From positions 1-64,000 of the forward strand of contig JASANG010000797.1 of the NCBI GenBank assembly GCA_030248215.1: 64,000 bases of DNA. The letters are read 5' to 3'. Below the pieces are notes generated by a model. That model ran no database searches. It was not told where the DNA came from and saw only the letters and a list, made by a program, of their open reading frames with translations. This DNA comes from Enoplolaimus lenunculus (taxonomy: Eukaryota; Nematoda; Enoplea; Enoplida; Thoracostomopsidae). Every line of letters begins with the position of its first letter. Positions within the stretch are counted from its first letter, which is position 1. The translations under genes were made by a program, and so were the position numbers. Shown piece after piece: positions 32,527 through 43,600 of the stretch.

Positions 32527-33600
32527 TAATATATTTTAATAATTTGAAGATTTAATTTAAATGTTATTGAAGTGACGTAAATTTGTTATTTCAATGCTTA
32601 TCTGAATTTTGAGTTGCCGAAATTTCTGCGTTTGAATTGAGCACAACATTTGATGTAATTTTGACGTCTACTGCACTTGAATATTTTTGCTAAAATATAA
32701 ACACAAAACATTAGCTAAAAAATCAGAATTTATGAGAAATTACTAATTTTATACAATTTCAGAAAATAATAGCAAATTCAAAAACCAAATACAATTTTAT
32801 ATAACTTTTGAATTATTAGTTTTAGAATTAGGTTTGCTTTAAGAACTGCTACCCTGGCACATGAACTGCTAATAATCGAGACGGATTCCAGGCCGTTACA
32901 AAAATTGAAAAATTTAATTTTAGAAAATTATAAAACTAAATTTTCTTCCGCTAAAGAATTGCGTAACCTGTCAAAATTAGCCCAAAGGGATACTTTATTG
33001 TATACAGACGACTGACCACAATGTCCTGTTCCGGGTTTCACTGTCAAATTATACAAAGCTGCAGAAAATATGGTAAATTTTACTAAAAATGTGAATCTTG
33101 AAACTAAGAATTATTTTAGGAATTTATGTCTGGTGCCATTTCATATTAGCATATTTGTATATTGATATTTTATCTTGACGGAATAGTAAAATGTTCTAAT
33201 AAAATTATCTTAAATTTGTTTCAAAATAATGGTTAGAGCTTCGCTAACCATGCGTATTCATCTGTCAAGTTCATGGAAAACGGATATTGAAGTATAAAAG
33301 TTTCAACAACGTTTTATTTTTCTGCCAACACAATTAAGACGTGTATATATTCGATTCAAAAATTTTAAAGAAAAAACAGCGCATGCATCCAAATTTCTTT
33401 AGGATTTTGTATGAATTTTATCTGGGGACCAATCGAAAAGAAAAAATACCGAAAACGAAACCGGACAGCGATTACACTAACGGAAACGAAGAAAGTGAAA
33501 TTAGGCGTACAGTTTCCACAAACGGTTTTACTTTGCGCCAAACGTCAGCTACTCTAAAACGAACTACAGTGAAGAGATTGCCATTAACAATATTGCCAAT
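32527..33600. other. No gene seen between the two carbonic anhydrases
   Basis: AT-rich; a GGAAACGAAG-type interspersed repeat occupies about 33235-33590. Confidence 0.45.
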
Positions 33601-33692
33601 ATCGGCCTATCTATTAAACAGGGTCGTAACAGTAGTATAAGCATATTTCTAAGCATAAGCATAATCATAAGCGTATAACTAATCCTAAGCTT
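33601..33692. mobile_element. TTAGGC-bearing MITE fragment, class a
   Basis: The left end GGCCTATCTATTAAACAGGG with degraded CCTAAG/CATAAG units, cut off by the next repeat. Confidence 0.55.
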
Positions 33693-34310
33693 GCGGGGCT
33701 CACGTTATAACCGGGGAAGCTTGGGACACGCTTTGTTCCAATTTATTGGATAACATTTTGTGTGCTTGTAGACCCTATATCGTATTCAAAAATTTGTATT
33801 TACTGCTATTATCATGTGTAGGTCATCTTTTGTTCTTCAATTTCATATGATATTGGAGGTATTGTCTGCGAATATCATATGATATATTTCCAAATGTCTG
33901 CATACTTGAGGTAACATACCCCAATTGTCCTGTTGAATACGATATGATACTAGAATGTGAAATTTGAATTTTTGAATTATTAAGCCGTGGTTGTAAGCTA
34001 TTTTGTGTCAGAAACTTTTGCAGGCATGTATTTGGTATTTAAAGCACATCTGTGCCTCTGCGTTGAACTTTTCATTCATTTATTGCAACCCGAAGATTAC
34101 TTGTCCCGCTGAATATCATATGATATTCGTTGAAATTTTGAAATATCATATGATATTCGCATAAATGTCCCACAGTATCACGGGACATACCGTCCCTTGT
34201 ACACATTGGTCATTTGAGAGCGGTGGTTTGTAAGCTAAACGTCATATGACATTCAAGTTTTATCTGTTGACCCGATATAAGAGTCCGAATTTTAACGTTG
34301 ACGTCGAATC
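33693..34310. mobile_element. Repeat element with clustered CATATG palindromes
   Basis: About 600 bp starting GGCTCACGTTATAACCGGGG and ending ACGTTGACGTCGAATC. It contains five copies of a GAATATCATATGATATTC-type palindrome. Its two end segments recur at 54785-54920, where one is inverted, so this is a mobile repeat. Confidence 0.55.
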
Positions 34311-34437
34311 AGACTCAAATTCGATTCACTGAGAGTCACACGTTTGACTCTGGCGGAGTCGAATTTGACTCAGTTTATGTAGTCCCGAAAAACCGATTTC
34401 GGAGAGTCAATTTGACTCACCATTTTTTGAAGTGTAG
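34298..34437. mobile_element. TA-type palindromic MITE, right half
   Basis: From GTCGAATCAGACTC to CCATTTTTTGAAGTG followed by TA; the left arm is missing. Confidence 0.62.
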
Positions 34438-34639
34438 TTATTCTGTTTGGGCTGTAGAATATTATAAACTCATGAATTTTCACAAGACCACAGATTGTCT
34501 CAAGCCATAATTTTGTGGTTTCAATGTTAATTTTCATTACAATTAAAACCAGCTTATTCTTTGTTAACAAACGATTTAGTGATGAAAATAAATAGCAAAA
34601 CAATTAATGTCACCGAAACAGACGTTTCGTAAGCTATAA

Positions 34640-35476
34640 ATTATCAGTTCGGCCAATGATGATCCAATTGGATTTGCAACACTATTCATACCGATTAATT
34701 ATTTCAGGTGTATATTCATCATGAATAAATTGCAGCTGCAAGTTCTTCGAATTAATTTTTGAGAAATAATTATTTTAGGCGTATATTCATCATGAATAAA
34801 TTACAACTGCAAGTTCTTCGAAATAATTTTTGAGAAATAATTATTTTAGGCGTATATTCATCATGAATAATTTACAACTGCAAGTTCTTCGAATTAATTT
34901 TTGAGAAAAACTTACAGCCGCAAGTTGTGGCTGCAAAATATTCATGTCTAAGAAGGCTTTACTCTAAATTTTCTTGACTTGAAAACGCTTTTGCAACGAT
35001 ACAATTTTTAGTGCTTTAAAATGCAAAACCAGCCCCGTTATCTTTGTCGTAGACTGCGAAATACCAAACAGATTTTATATTTAAATCGATTCAAGCTTCT
35101 TGAATAAATTCAAAAAGCCTGAATTATTTCAAGAAAAGGTCGGAAACACAGTTTGTGATTGACCTATCAAAATGCAGATGCAAGATATTCAAGCGAGGTG
35201 CAACTGCGTTCACACGTGCCAATTAAATTTTATAACATGAATTCTAGCAAATAATTTGCACACTGTAAAAAATGGGGAGTCAAATTGACTCTCGCGGAAA
35301 TAGAGTCAAATTGGACTCAGTTTGTGTAGTCATGAAAAGCATATTTCCGAGAGAGTTAATTTGACTCCCCATTTTTTAAGGTGCAGCTGCAAAACCTGCA
35401 ACGTTGTTTTGCCACCGAAGCAATTTCCACACACAAGTCATTGCTGAAAAATATGTACGTCAGAATAGGGCTTAAG
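34640..35476. mobile_element. Harbinger-like MITE, long form, rearranged
   Basis: It matches the long form at 1316-2074 over much of its length, ending near TCAGAATAGGGCTTAAG. A ~70-bp segment around TATTCATCATGAATAA is present three times in tandem (34700-34915), and a TA-flanked palindromic MITE is nested at 35269-35386. Confidence 0.62.
35269..35386. mobile_element. TA-type palindromic MITE, short deleted copy
   Basis: CACTGTAAAAAATGGGGAGT to CCCCATTTTTTAAGGTG, nested in a Harbinger-like element. Confidence 0.68.
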
Positions 35477-35888
35477 TAACGCAACTTTCTTTTTGTTTAC
35501 GTCAATTTCTCATTTAAACCATTTGTTTTTAGTATATCTAAAATACTTATTTTAACTAAAAATCGTTATTGATTGTATCTGATGCAAAAAATTAAGTGAA
35601 TACGTAAAAAATTACAAATATTTCATGCCATATTTATTGTTTAGGCAACCAGCGATTATACGCGACAAAGCCACTTAAGCGAAAACTTCTTATGTTTAAT
35701 GTTTTATTTTAGCATTTTGTAATATGGTAAACAACAATTTATTAAGTTATGTACAGTAACGTAGCAATGACTTTACAAACAGAGGGATTACGTTCCGTAA
35801 GACCTTTCAAAAGGGTACATTGCCATCAACGACGAAAAGCTGACAAATCAAAATAACTTAACGTTTAATACCGGCCAATCGTTTACCA

Positions 35889-35945
35889 TCACTGTAAAAT
35901 CCAATGAGTTAATTAATAAACTCAGACGGAAAATTAGTTATTTCT
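35889..35945. mobile_element. MITE fragment of GAGTTGATTAATCAACTC type
   Basis: Left end ACTGTAAAATCCAATGAGTT and about 40 more bp. Confidence 0.5.
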
Positions 35946-36892
35946 GTCGTGTTAAGCCTAAGCGTTGACAAAGATGTATTCGTAAGCCTAAGCCAAAGCC
36001 TAAACCTATAACCCTAGCCTAAGCCTGAATCTAAGCCTTAACCTAAGCCATAAGTCTATCCACAAAATGTAATCAGGACCGGAGCAGCCATCCCTATATT
36101 CTTCAATTGGGGGCCAATCCCAAATAGGGGCTCCACCCTAAAAAATTTTAAACAAAAAACATGAAATATATTTTGATCTCAAGGGACCACCCCCCAGAAA
36201 TTTTGGTGCCGCGCCACCCTAGCCTGTTCCGGCATTGAATAGTCTAAAATCTAAGCCTACTCTCATTTTACAGTCCGACAAAAAAACTCACCAAAAATAC
36301 TGTGACGGCCCTAAAAGTAACACGCGCCCGTTCAGCCGTGTTTACGACACCATCATAGCGTCAATTGTTACATCACAACCGAAAAAAGCTACTAAACATA
36401 TTTCTTACGCAGTATTTAGCGACTTTGTTGAAAAAAAATTAAAATTTAATTCGTTAATTATCGGTATGGCTTTAATTTAGTAATTTATTTACTGCGTTAA
36501 AAGTTCAAAAACGTTGGTTTGTAATTCATGCTGTTGTGTTAATTTTTTTGAATGCTGAGGAGTGAAAATTTCGCCCAGAGGATTTTTTATTTTATTTCAG
36601 TTTTTAATCGTATCAATCATTTTGTCAATTTTAATTACGAAAATTACATACATACATACATATAATATACATATAATATATATATATATATAGGTGATAT
36701 GCTAAATTTTTTAAGCAAATATTTACGCCACTCAAATATATCGAAAAAACACACAGGCTGAACGGTGTATTGTCTCATTCGACAAACAGCCCGTTTGGCC
36801 AAAAGTAATTAGTGAACTCTATAGATCGTTTGTGTAGTGTCTACGCTAAAATTTTCGGAGTGAGCGAAAATTTTTTAAGCCTTTATAATTCA
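35946..36892. other. Degraded repeats, no gene seen
   Basis: 35950-36060 holds scattered CCTAAGCC units of a decayed TTAGGC-bearing element; an AT microsatellite-like stretch (CATACATACATATAATATAC) lies near 36650-36695. Confidence 0.45.
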
Positions 36893-37015
36893 AGACAGCT
36901 GCGTAGCCAGCTTACCTTGCTTTTGTGGGGGCTAAAAATTTCAGAAAGGACATATAAGGGTTTTCGCTGACTTACAAGCAAGGTTGAAAATTTTTCTATG
37001 GCGGCAAAAGTTTTC
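36893..37015. mobile_element. MITE fragment with GTAGCCAGC-type left end
   Basis: GCGTAGCCAGCTTACCTTGC ... CAAGGTTGAAAATTTTTCTA; the right end is missing. Confidence 0.52.
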
Positions 37016-37383
37016 CATTCATTCTACGTCAGCAAACCATTACTCAGTAGTCTTATGTACGCATGTTTGATGTATATATAGGTTGGTTTTAAGTTACGTC
37101 TAAGATATAATTAAGGATAAGCGAAACTCTAGCCTAATTAGGCTTTTTCAAAGTATATCTGGCATTGGTTGTGTTCTGGTTATAAACAATTAACTGGTTA
37201 TCACATTCGCATATTGTGGTATCGAAAGAAACATTTTGCTGATGAAAAGTACACACTTATTTATCACAGGTTCAGAAATGTTTTATTTATACCACTCTTG
37301 CAGCATAATTGAATATTTTGGCAACTACTGTGACGATTTCAATTCGGGATAGTACAACCTAAACTGTTAATAATTGTTTCTTT

Positions 37384-37567
37384 GGCCTGTGTTACTTTAA
37401 GGGGCGTCCAGGTATCTGGTGGGTCTATAAAAGAGTACGTTTAGATTCTAGATTGCATTTTTTTGGTTAAGGTTAGGTTAGGAATACATTTTTGCAAGGC
37501 TTAGGCTTAGAATTAGACTTAGGAATATGTTTAATCTACTGTTATGCCCCTAACAGCAACACTGACC
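37384..37567. mobile_element. TTAGGC-bearing MITE, class c
   Basis: Ends GGCCTGTGTTACTTTAAGGG and GCCCCTAACAGCAACACTGACC. It ends 60 bp before the start codon of carbonic anhydrase B, so it may lie in that gene's promoter or 5' UTR. Confidence 0.72.
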
Positions 37568-37627
37568 GTTTATTTTAATAATTCGACCTGGTGTTTACCC
37601 GCCAACTAACTAACTGCTCATTTAATC

Positions 37628-37682
37628 ATGATTTCCATATATTTATGGCGTGCAACTCTGTTCGTGTTGGTATTTTTCAAAA
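37628..37682 (+). CDS. Carbonic anhydrase B exon 1 (signal peptide)
   Basis: MISIYLWRATLFVLVFFK, 55 nt, exits in phase 1 before GTATGT. It matches exon 1 of gene A in length and position. Confidence 0.8.
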
Positions 37683-40600
37683 GTATGTTCAATTAATAGC
37701 AGTTAGTGCCCAACGAATACATGTATGCCTTAATAGGCCAATATTCTATTCAGGCAAATTACCAATTGACTTGTGTCAATCTGCTATTCTGAACTGTAGC
37801 AAAACAACAGTGATGTAAAGCCATCGCTGATTGGTTAACGGTATAGCATATGGCCAAATAATCAAATCAGATTATTGGTCAAAAAGCTCAATAGCAGTTT
37901 AGCCTTTACCACACTGGTACTACATAAAATAGCAGATTTGCCTGGGCCAATTAGTAATTGGCCTGAATAGCAAATTAGCCTATGATATTTGTATTTATGT
38001 GAATACGTGCTGATCAACAATTATTTGAAATTTGTTAAGTTAAAAAATGTACATAAAAATTTTGTATCGGCATATGAACAAATATGTTAAGCCATACGCA
38101 AAAACTTGTAGAATAGGTATATTTCAAACGATTTGGTATGAAAATTCTATTTCTACACTGCAAAAATTGTGAGCCAAATTGACTCTTTTCGGAATAGGCT
38201 CTATAGTACACAAACTGAGTCAAATTCGATTCCGCCAGAGTCAAAATTGTCTCACTGAATCGCACGTTTGACACTGGCGGAGTAGAATTTGATTCAGGTT
38301 GTGTAGTCCCGTTGAGCCTAATTCGGAAAAAGTTAATTTGACTTACCATTGTTTGCAGTGTGAACAACGTTTTAAAAGATTCAAATAAATGTTCGAATAT
38401 AATTTAAATTATAATTTTAGCTGCTCATTCTGCAAGTGATAAACAGTACTGGGATTATCATCCGACAGGTAGTTTTGGTAAGTTTCTATTTGCATTGTTG
38501 GTCTGAGGAAAAATGTTATGAATTTGTTTGATTTTAATCAAATACAAACCCATAGCCAGAACTGGACCGGTTAGCCATCCTTTTCAGAAAAGTTTCAACC
38601 TCGCTTGTTAAATCATCATATACAAAGCAATTAACACGAAATAATTTGTAAAAAAAATTTTTATTTTGGTTGTGTGCTATTTTCGACGTACATTGCTTGA
38701 TTTTGGTTTACCTTCAGCGGTCAATGTATAGAACAGGACTGTAGCAGTAGTATATATGTCATAGCCCAAGTCGTAATTTAGCCCAATTCCGAAAAAATTT
38801 ACAACACATGTACGGCTAGTATAGATCTGTGTCGATAGTCAGAATGAAAGTAATCCATTGTAAATATTTGCAGCTGCAAGTTACCAGTACAATTTTTAGC
38901 TACGAGTTCTCGTTGCAAAAACTTGCACATGTCAATACGACTTAATAATTATAGCCGAATGTGGCTTAATTTGTGAATGATTTACTCAAATTTACTAGGA
39001 CCGAACAACTGGGGTTCGCTGAAAGGGTTTGAAGATTGCAACGGCAAAGAACAAAGTCCAATCAATATTCGGCATCGCGACGCTTACACCGATCGGAACA
39101 TGAAACCGTTGGATTTTTCCGGTTATCCACGCCGTAAAGTCAATGGATTCAAATTGAAACGAAGCCGGTTGAGTTGTAAGCATAGTTGAGCAATTTTAGC
39201 CATTCTCACAAATTGAAACTGTCGAATTAATATTTGACAAATGGGGAGTCAAATTGACTCTCTCGGAAATAAGCTTTTCCTGACTACGCAAACTGAGTCA
39301 AACTCGACTACAACACAGTCAAATTCGATTCACTATGTCGCACGTTTGACTCTGGCGGAGTCGAATTTGACTCAGTTTGCGTAGTCGACAGGAAAAGCCT
39401 ATTTCCGAGAGAGTCAATTTGACTCCCCATTTTTTACGGTGTAGGTTTTTTCGCACTGTGTCACGAAGAACCAGTAACAAAACGAAACACCGTTATAAAC
39501 TGACATTTTACAAAAAATATAATTAAAGCTGGAACGCTCAACATACGAATACTATGTGCACCGCTCGTGCGTAGACTAAATAAGTTTGTATTTCTGCAAC
39601 TTTATGTAAAGTTTAAAAATTAACGCTAGTGACACATCTATTTGCCTATCAAGAAAGCTGTTGATAGCCAACGTCCGTAACAGGTACTCAGTCCATCTGG
39701 AAGCCTTTTCTTTTCCGGTGATTGCATCAGCTTCGCTTGTAAATGAAACTTAAAGCCACTAATTCAAACTTTTTGTCCCCTCAGGTAATTGGCAACAGGC
39801 CTTGAGTATCAATACCGGATATCGATTATCTGCCGGAACTGGAAACAAACATCCGGTTTCACAGGGACATTTTAGTGTAATGTCTACTTTGATATATTTT
39901 AGTCATCATTAGTCCACCGCCATCGCCACTTTATATTCTTGACGACGGAAATGGCGACCGCTTTACGTTTCTTCAAGCTCACTTTCATTGGGGCGCACGA
40001 GATTCGATTGGCTCGGAGCATTTTTTGAACGGAAAGTCGTTTCCGCTTGAAGTAAGCATAGCAAACCGGGTTCAGATTCAAATCAACGCTGCTGTGTATG
40101 ATTGTTTTTGTTGAATGCTGCTCCGGAATGGTTTGAAATTTTTAAATTTTATTGGACAACTTTGAAGAATCGAAAAATGGTTTGTTTAAAATTGAAGGAA
40201 AAATGTTCATTTAACGCACGCGAGTATCGTTGACGGATATTTCTAAAGATCACCAAACCTATTTTCTGAAATAAAAAATAGCCGTAATACAAAAACAAAT
40301 ATATGAAAATATATAATATACATATATATAAAATCTATATAAATAACAGGGTGCAACCGGAGGTGAAAAATGCCGGAGTCGGAGCCGGAGGTGAGACGAA
40401 ATTAAGTAGTAAAAATGATGGTTAATTTAGTTAATTTTAGTCAATATCTGCAACATGTTATTAAGTTGTCAGTTGTTAAGTTGTTTGCTTTTACGCTCAT
40501 GGCGAAATTTCGGAAATTCTCTGTTCAAAATTGTGACAAAAGTAAAACGATACGCGTTAAACAGATAAATTTTACAAAATTATGCAAAATTTTACTACCG

Positions 40601-43600
40601 AAATTGCCAGAACCTCCGGCAGAAATTCTACCGGAGCCGGAGGCCGATTTTCTGCCGGAAGCGGAGACGGAGGCAGACCTCCGGTTGTACCCTGATAAAT
40701 AATATACATATACATTTGACAAAAATTGCCGAATATTTGAATAGGAAAAATATCTGACGCCTCTACAACTACAGGTAAATCAGCGTAATTCTAAGATTTA
40801 TTTCAATCAATTGCAGGATTAAGCCTTTCTCACATGAATATTTTCTATTTCTTCTGTTGCGATTGTTAAACACGGTGCGATATATACTATTTAACGTATA
40901 TACACTGCGCTGAGTTGCATACAGGCAACTCAATGTGAAAAGGGGTTAATATTATTGCAACTTTTAAATTGTTTCAGTTGCATATGGTTCATAAAGCGAT
41001 GAATGACGCCGGGTATAATAATCGAAACCAATTTTTGGTCGTTGGAATATTTTTTAAGGTATATTTTTATATTTTTATTCTTTATATGTAAAAATGTTAT
41101 GTTTTATTTAGATATTTTATACATGTAGTTCGGTCACGTACGTCTAAAATTCAAATATTTTCAATCAATAATACACCCATATGATAGCTGTTACATGCTA
41201 TAAGGTCCATAACTAGAGTTATAGAAGGGTTTTGATGATACAAAACTTACAAGCGGTTTCAAAATATTTGTTTTCCGGCCAATGTAAAGAACAGGAGCAG
41301 AACAGCATTATAACAATATTCCTAAGCCTAAGCCTAAGCGTAAGAATAAGTTTATTCCTAAGCTTAAAGTCGAAGCCTAAGCCTAAGCCTAAGGTGAAAA
41401 AATGAGTTTATTCCTAAGCCTAAGTCTAAGCCTAAACCTAAGCCAAGCAAAAATTAATCTAAAGTTTAAGCTTATTCTTTTCTAGTCTCACCGAAAAACA
41501 TTCCGCCCCGGATCTTTACATTTGCCATGTTTGCTATGGCAATGATGCTGAATCGGTAAGCTAAAATTGATAGAAATAACATAGACAAATATGTTGATAC
41601 CAAGCAGTAGTATCTTTATGGCTGAATGAATAAATAACCTTAGAGTATATTCAATATTCAGGTAGACGACAACACTCAAAACTCAGCGTTGGATACTTTC
41701 CTTAACACTGCCTTCCGTTCACTGAAACGAACAGGTAACCACAGATCAAATTATCTTATATTTTAGAAACTAATTCTGAAATCTAAGATATTTGAGTTGG
41801 TCATCCTTCCGACTTGTAATATGTCTTGAATTCCATTGGTTAAAATGTGCAATTATTTCGAATTATTTTAAGCATTTGGGCTTTAAATTTTTATTATATG
41901 AAATTTTGGATCTTTGAGTTTTTTCAAACGCTTATGACACATAAGTCTTAAACAGAAGACACAATTTAGCTGAGTCTCTAAATTTAACAACTGATGCATA
42001 CCCTAATCGCCGACTCCGAATTATCGACCAGTATACACCAAGATTTCTATTTCCGACCTCGGCAGAAAATCGTACTCCGGCCACCAGCGAATACAGAGGG
42101 GTAGCGGAGGACGAGCGTACGTCCCCCTGTCAGAAATTTTTTGCGATAAAATGGTACCATACCTTACGATGTTCCTCCTCGAAAATTAGCATAATATTGC
42201 AAACAATAAAAATTGCGTTTCATAACTTTTGTCAGCTCGCCTCACCGTCAGAAAATTCGGAATACGCCGCTGACTCCAGCTGTAGTACTTTTTCACTGCC
42301 GGTTGCATCCTGGTGATGTTTCAACAACTGTTTTGCTTTCAGGCGATACGGCCAGGCTTGGGGCTCCGTTCGATATTCGACAATTGATGCCCAAAGATTT
42401 ATCATCATTTTACCGATACAACGGATCGTTCACAACTCCGCCCTGTACGGAAGCCGTCCAATGGAATGTGTTGGCGTCAAAGATGACAATTTCTCGATCT
42501 ATGGTATGTTTGCAATTTATTTCGTATATTGTTTTAGGTTCCACTACATATAAATATATAATAAGTACTATATAAACCAGAAATTGTTGTCCTAGATTAT
42601 AACGCAAAAATAGGTTGTTACAATTTTTTCTTCAAAAGTTAAAGCAAAATATGCGATATAATATAGAGAAATGTTGCTAAAATATATAGATTTTGATTTT
42701 GCTACAAAATGCAGGCCGTGTTTATGGGGCTAACCATTACCACTTTGACCAATGTTACTTTCGGGGGCGTTCCATTTTCCCGCGGACAGGAATAGTGTCA
42801 AAGACCAGTATTTACATCTCTTGTTTGTGCATACGCGAATATTTATTAAACTTTGTCAACGTAATTGTTATTTGTGGGTTGGTCAGTAAGATCGCTCAAT
42901 GCGGTGGGTTTGTCAAGCGGCAGCTCCAAACCCTGTTTAGGGTCATTCCAAATGCGGGGGGTGCAGGGGTGCCGCAGCCCCCCCCCCTGATAAAACCAAT
43001 CTCAACAACAAAATATTGCTGTCCCATTTTCGGTTTTTTCCTGCGAAAATGTATAGTACCGATTGTAACGCATACAGCTATAACTTGACATTGTTGCAAA
43101 TTAAAATCTAAAGATGGATCATCCCGAAATTCCATGGGCGTCAACAACAGACGACAAATCCGAAGCCAAAAAACCCAGTAAAAATGTGCTGAATATTAAC
43201 CGCATCATTCAATACCCCTGTATTATTGTTTTAGCTTGAATCGTTGAGAACATTTATCAATTATTTGCCACAACCAGAACCAGGTTCTGATTCTGATCGT
43301 GAAAATCAAGTCTTGGTTGAACAGCCACTGCTCGATAATTATCGGCCGCCGCTACCGGTAAACAACCGCCGGGTTTATTTTCGGCCACCATCGGCCACAA
43401 AATTGACTGCGGGTTCACGGATCAAAACTGTCCAAAAGGTTCGCGCTGACACGGTTCCGATACGCGTTGTTTTTGCCAACTGTTTGACCCAGAGCAGACA
43501 TCAACGCACATATAACCGGGTAAACTCACGTTCATCTGTGAGTAAAAACCGGCTGGGCAAGAAACATCGGCAGACAAGCGGATACCCACGAATTTTAGTT

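Noticed and set aside
42693-43088. 131-codon frame between carbonic anhydrase B exons 7 and 8
   Set aside because: It lies inside intron 7 and contains repeat sequence (poly-C and GTAGCC-type remnant); not in phase with the flanking exons.
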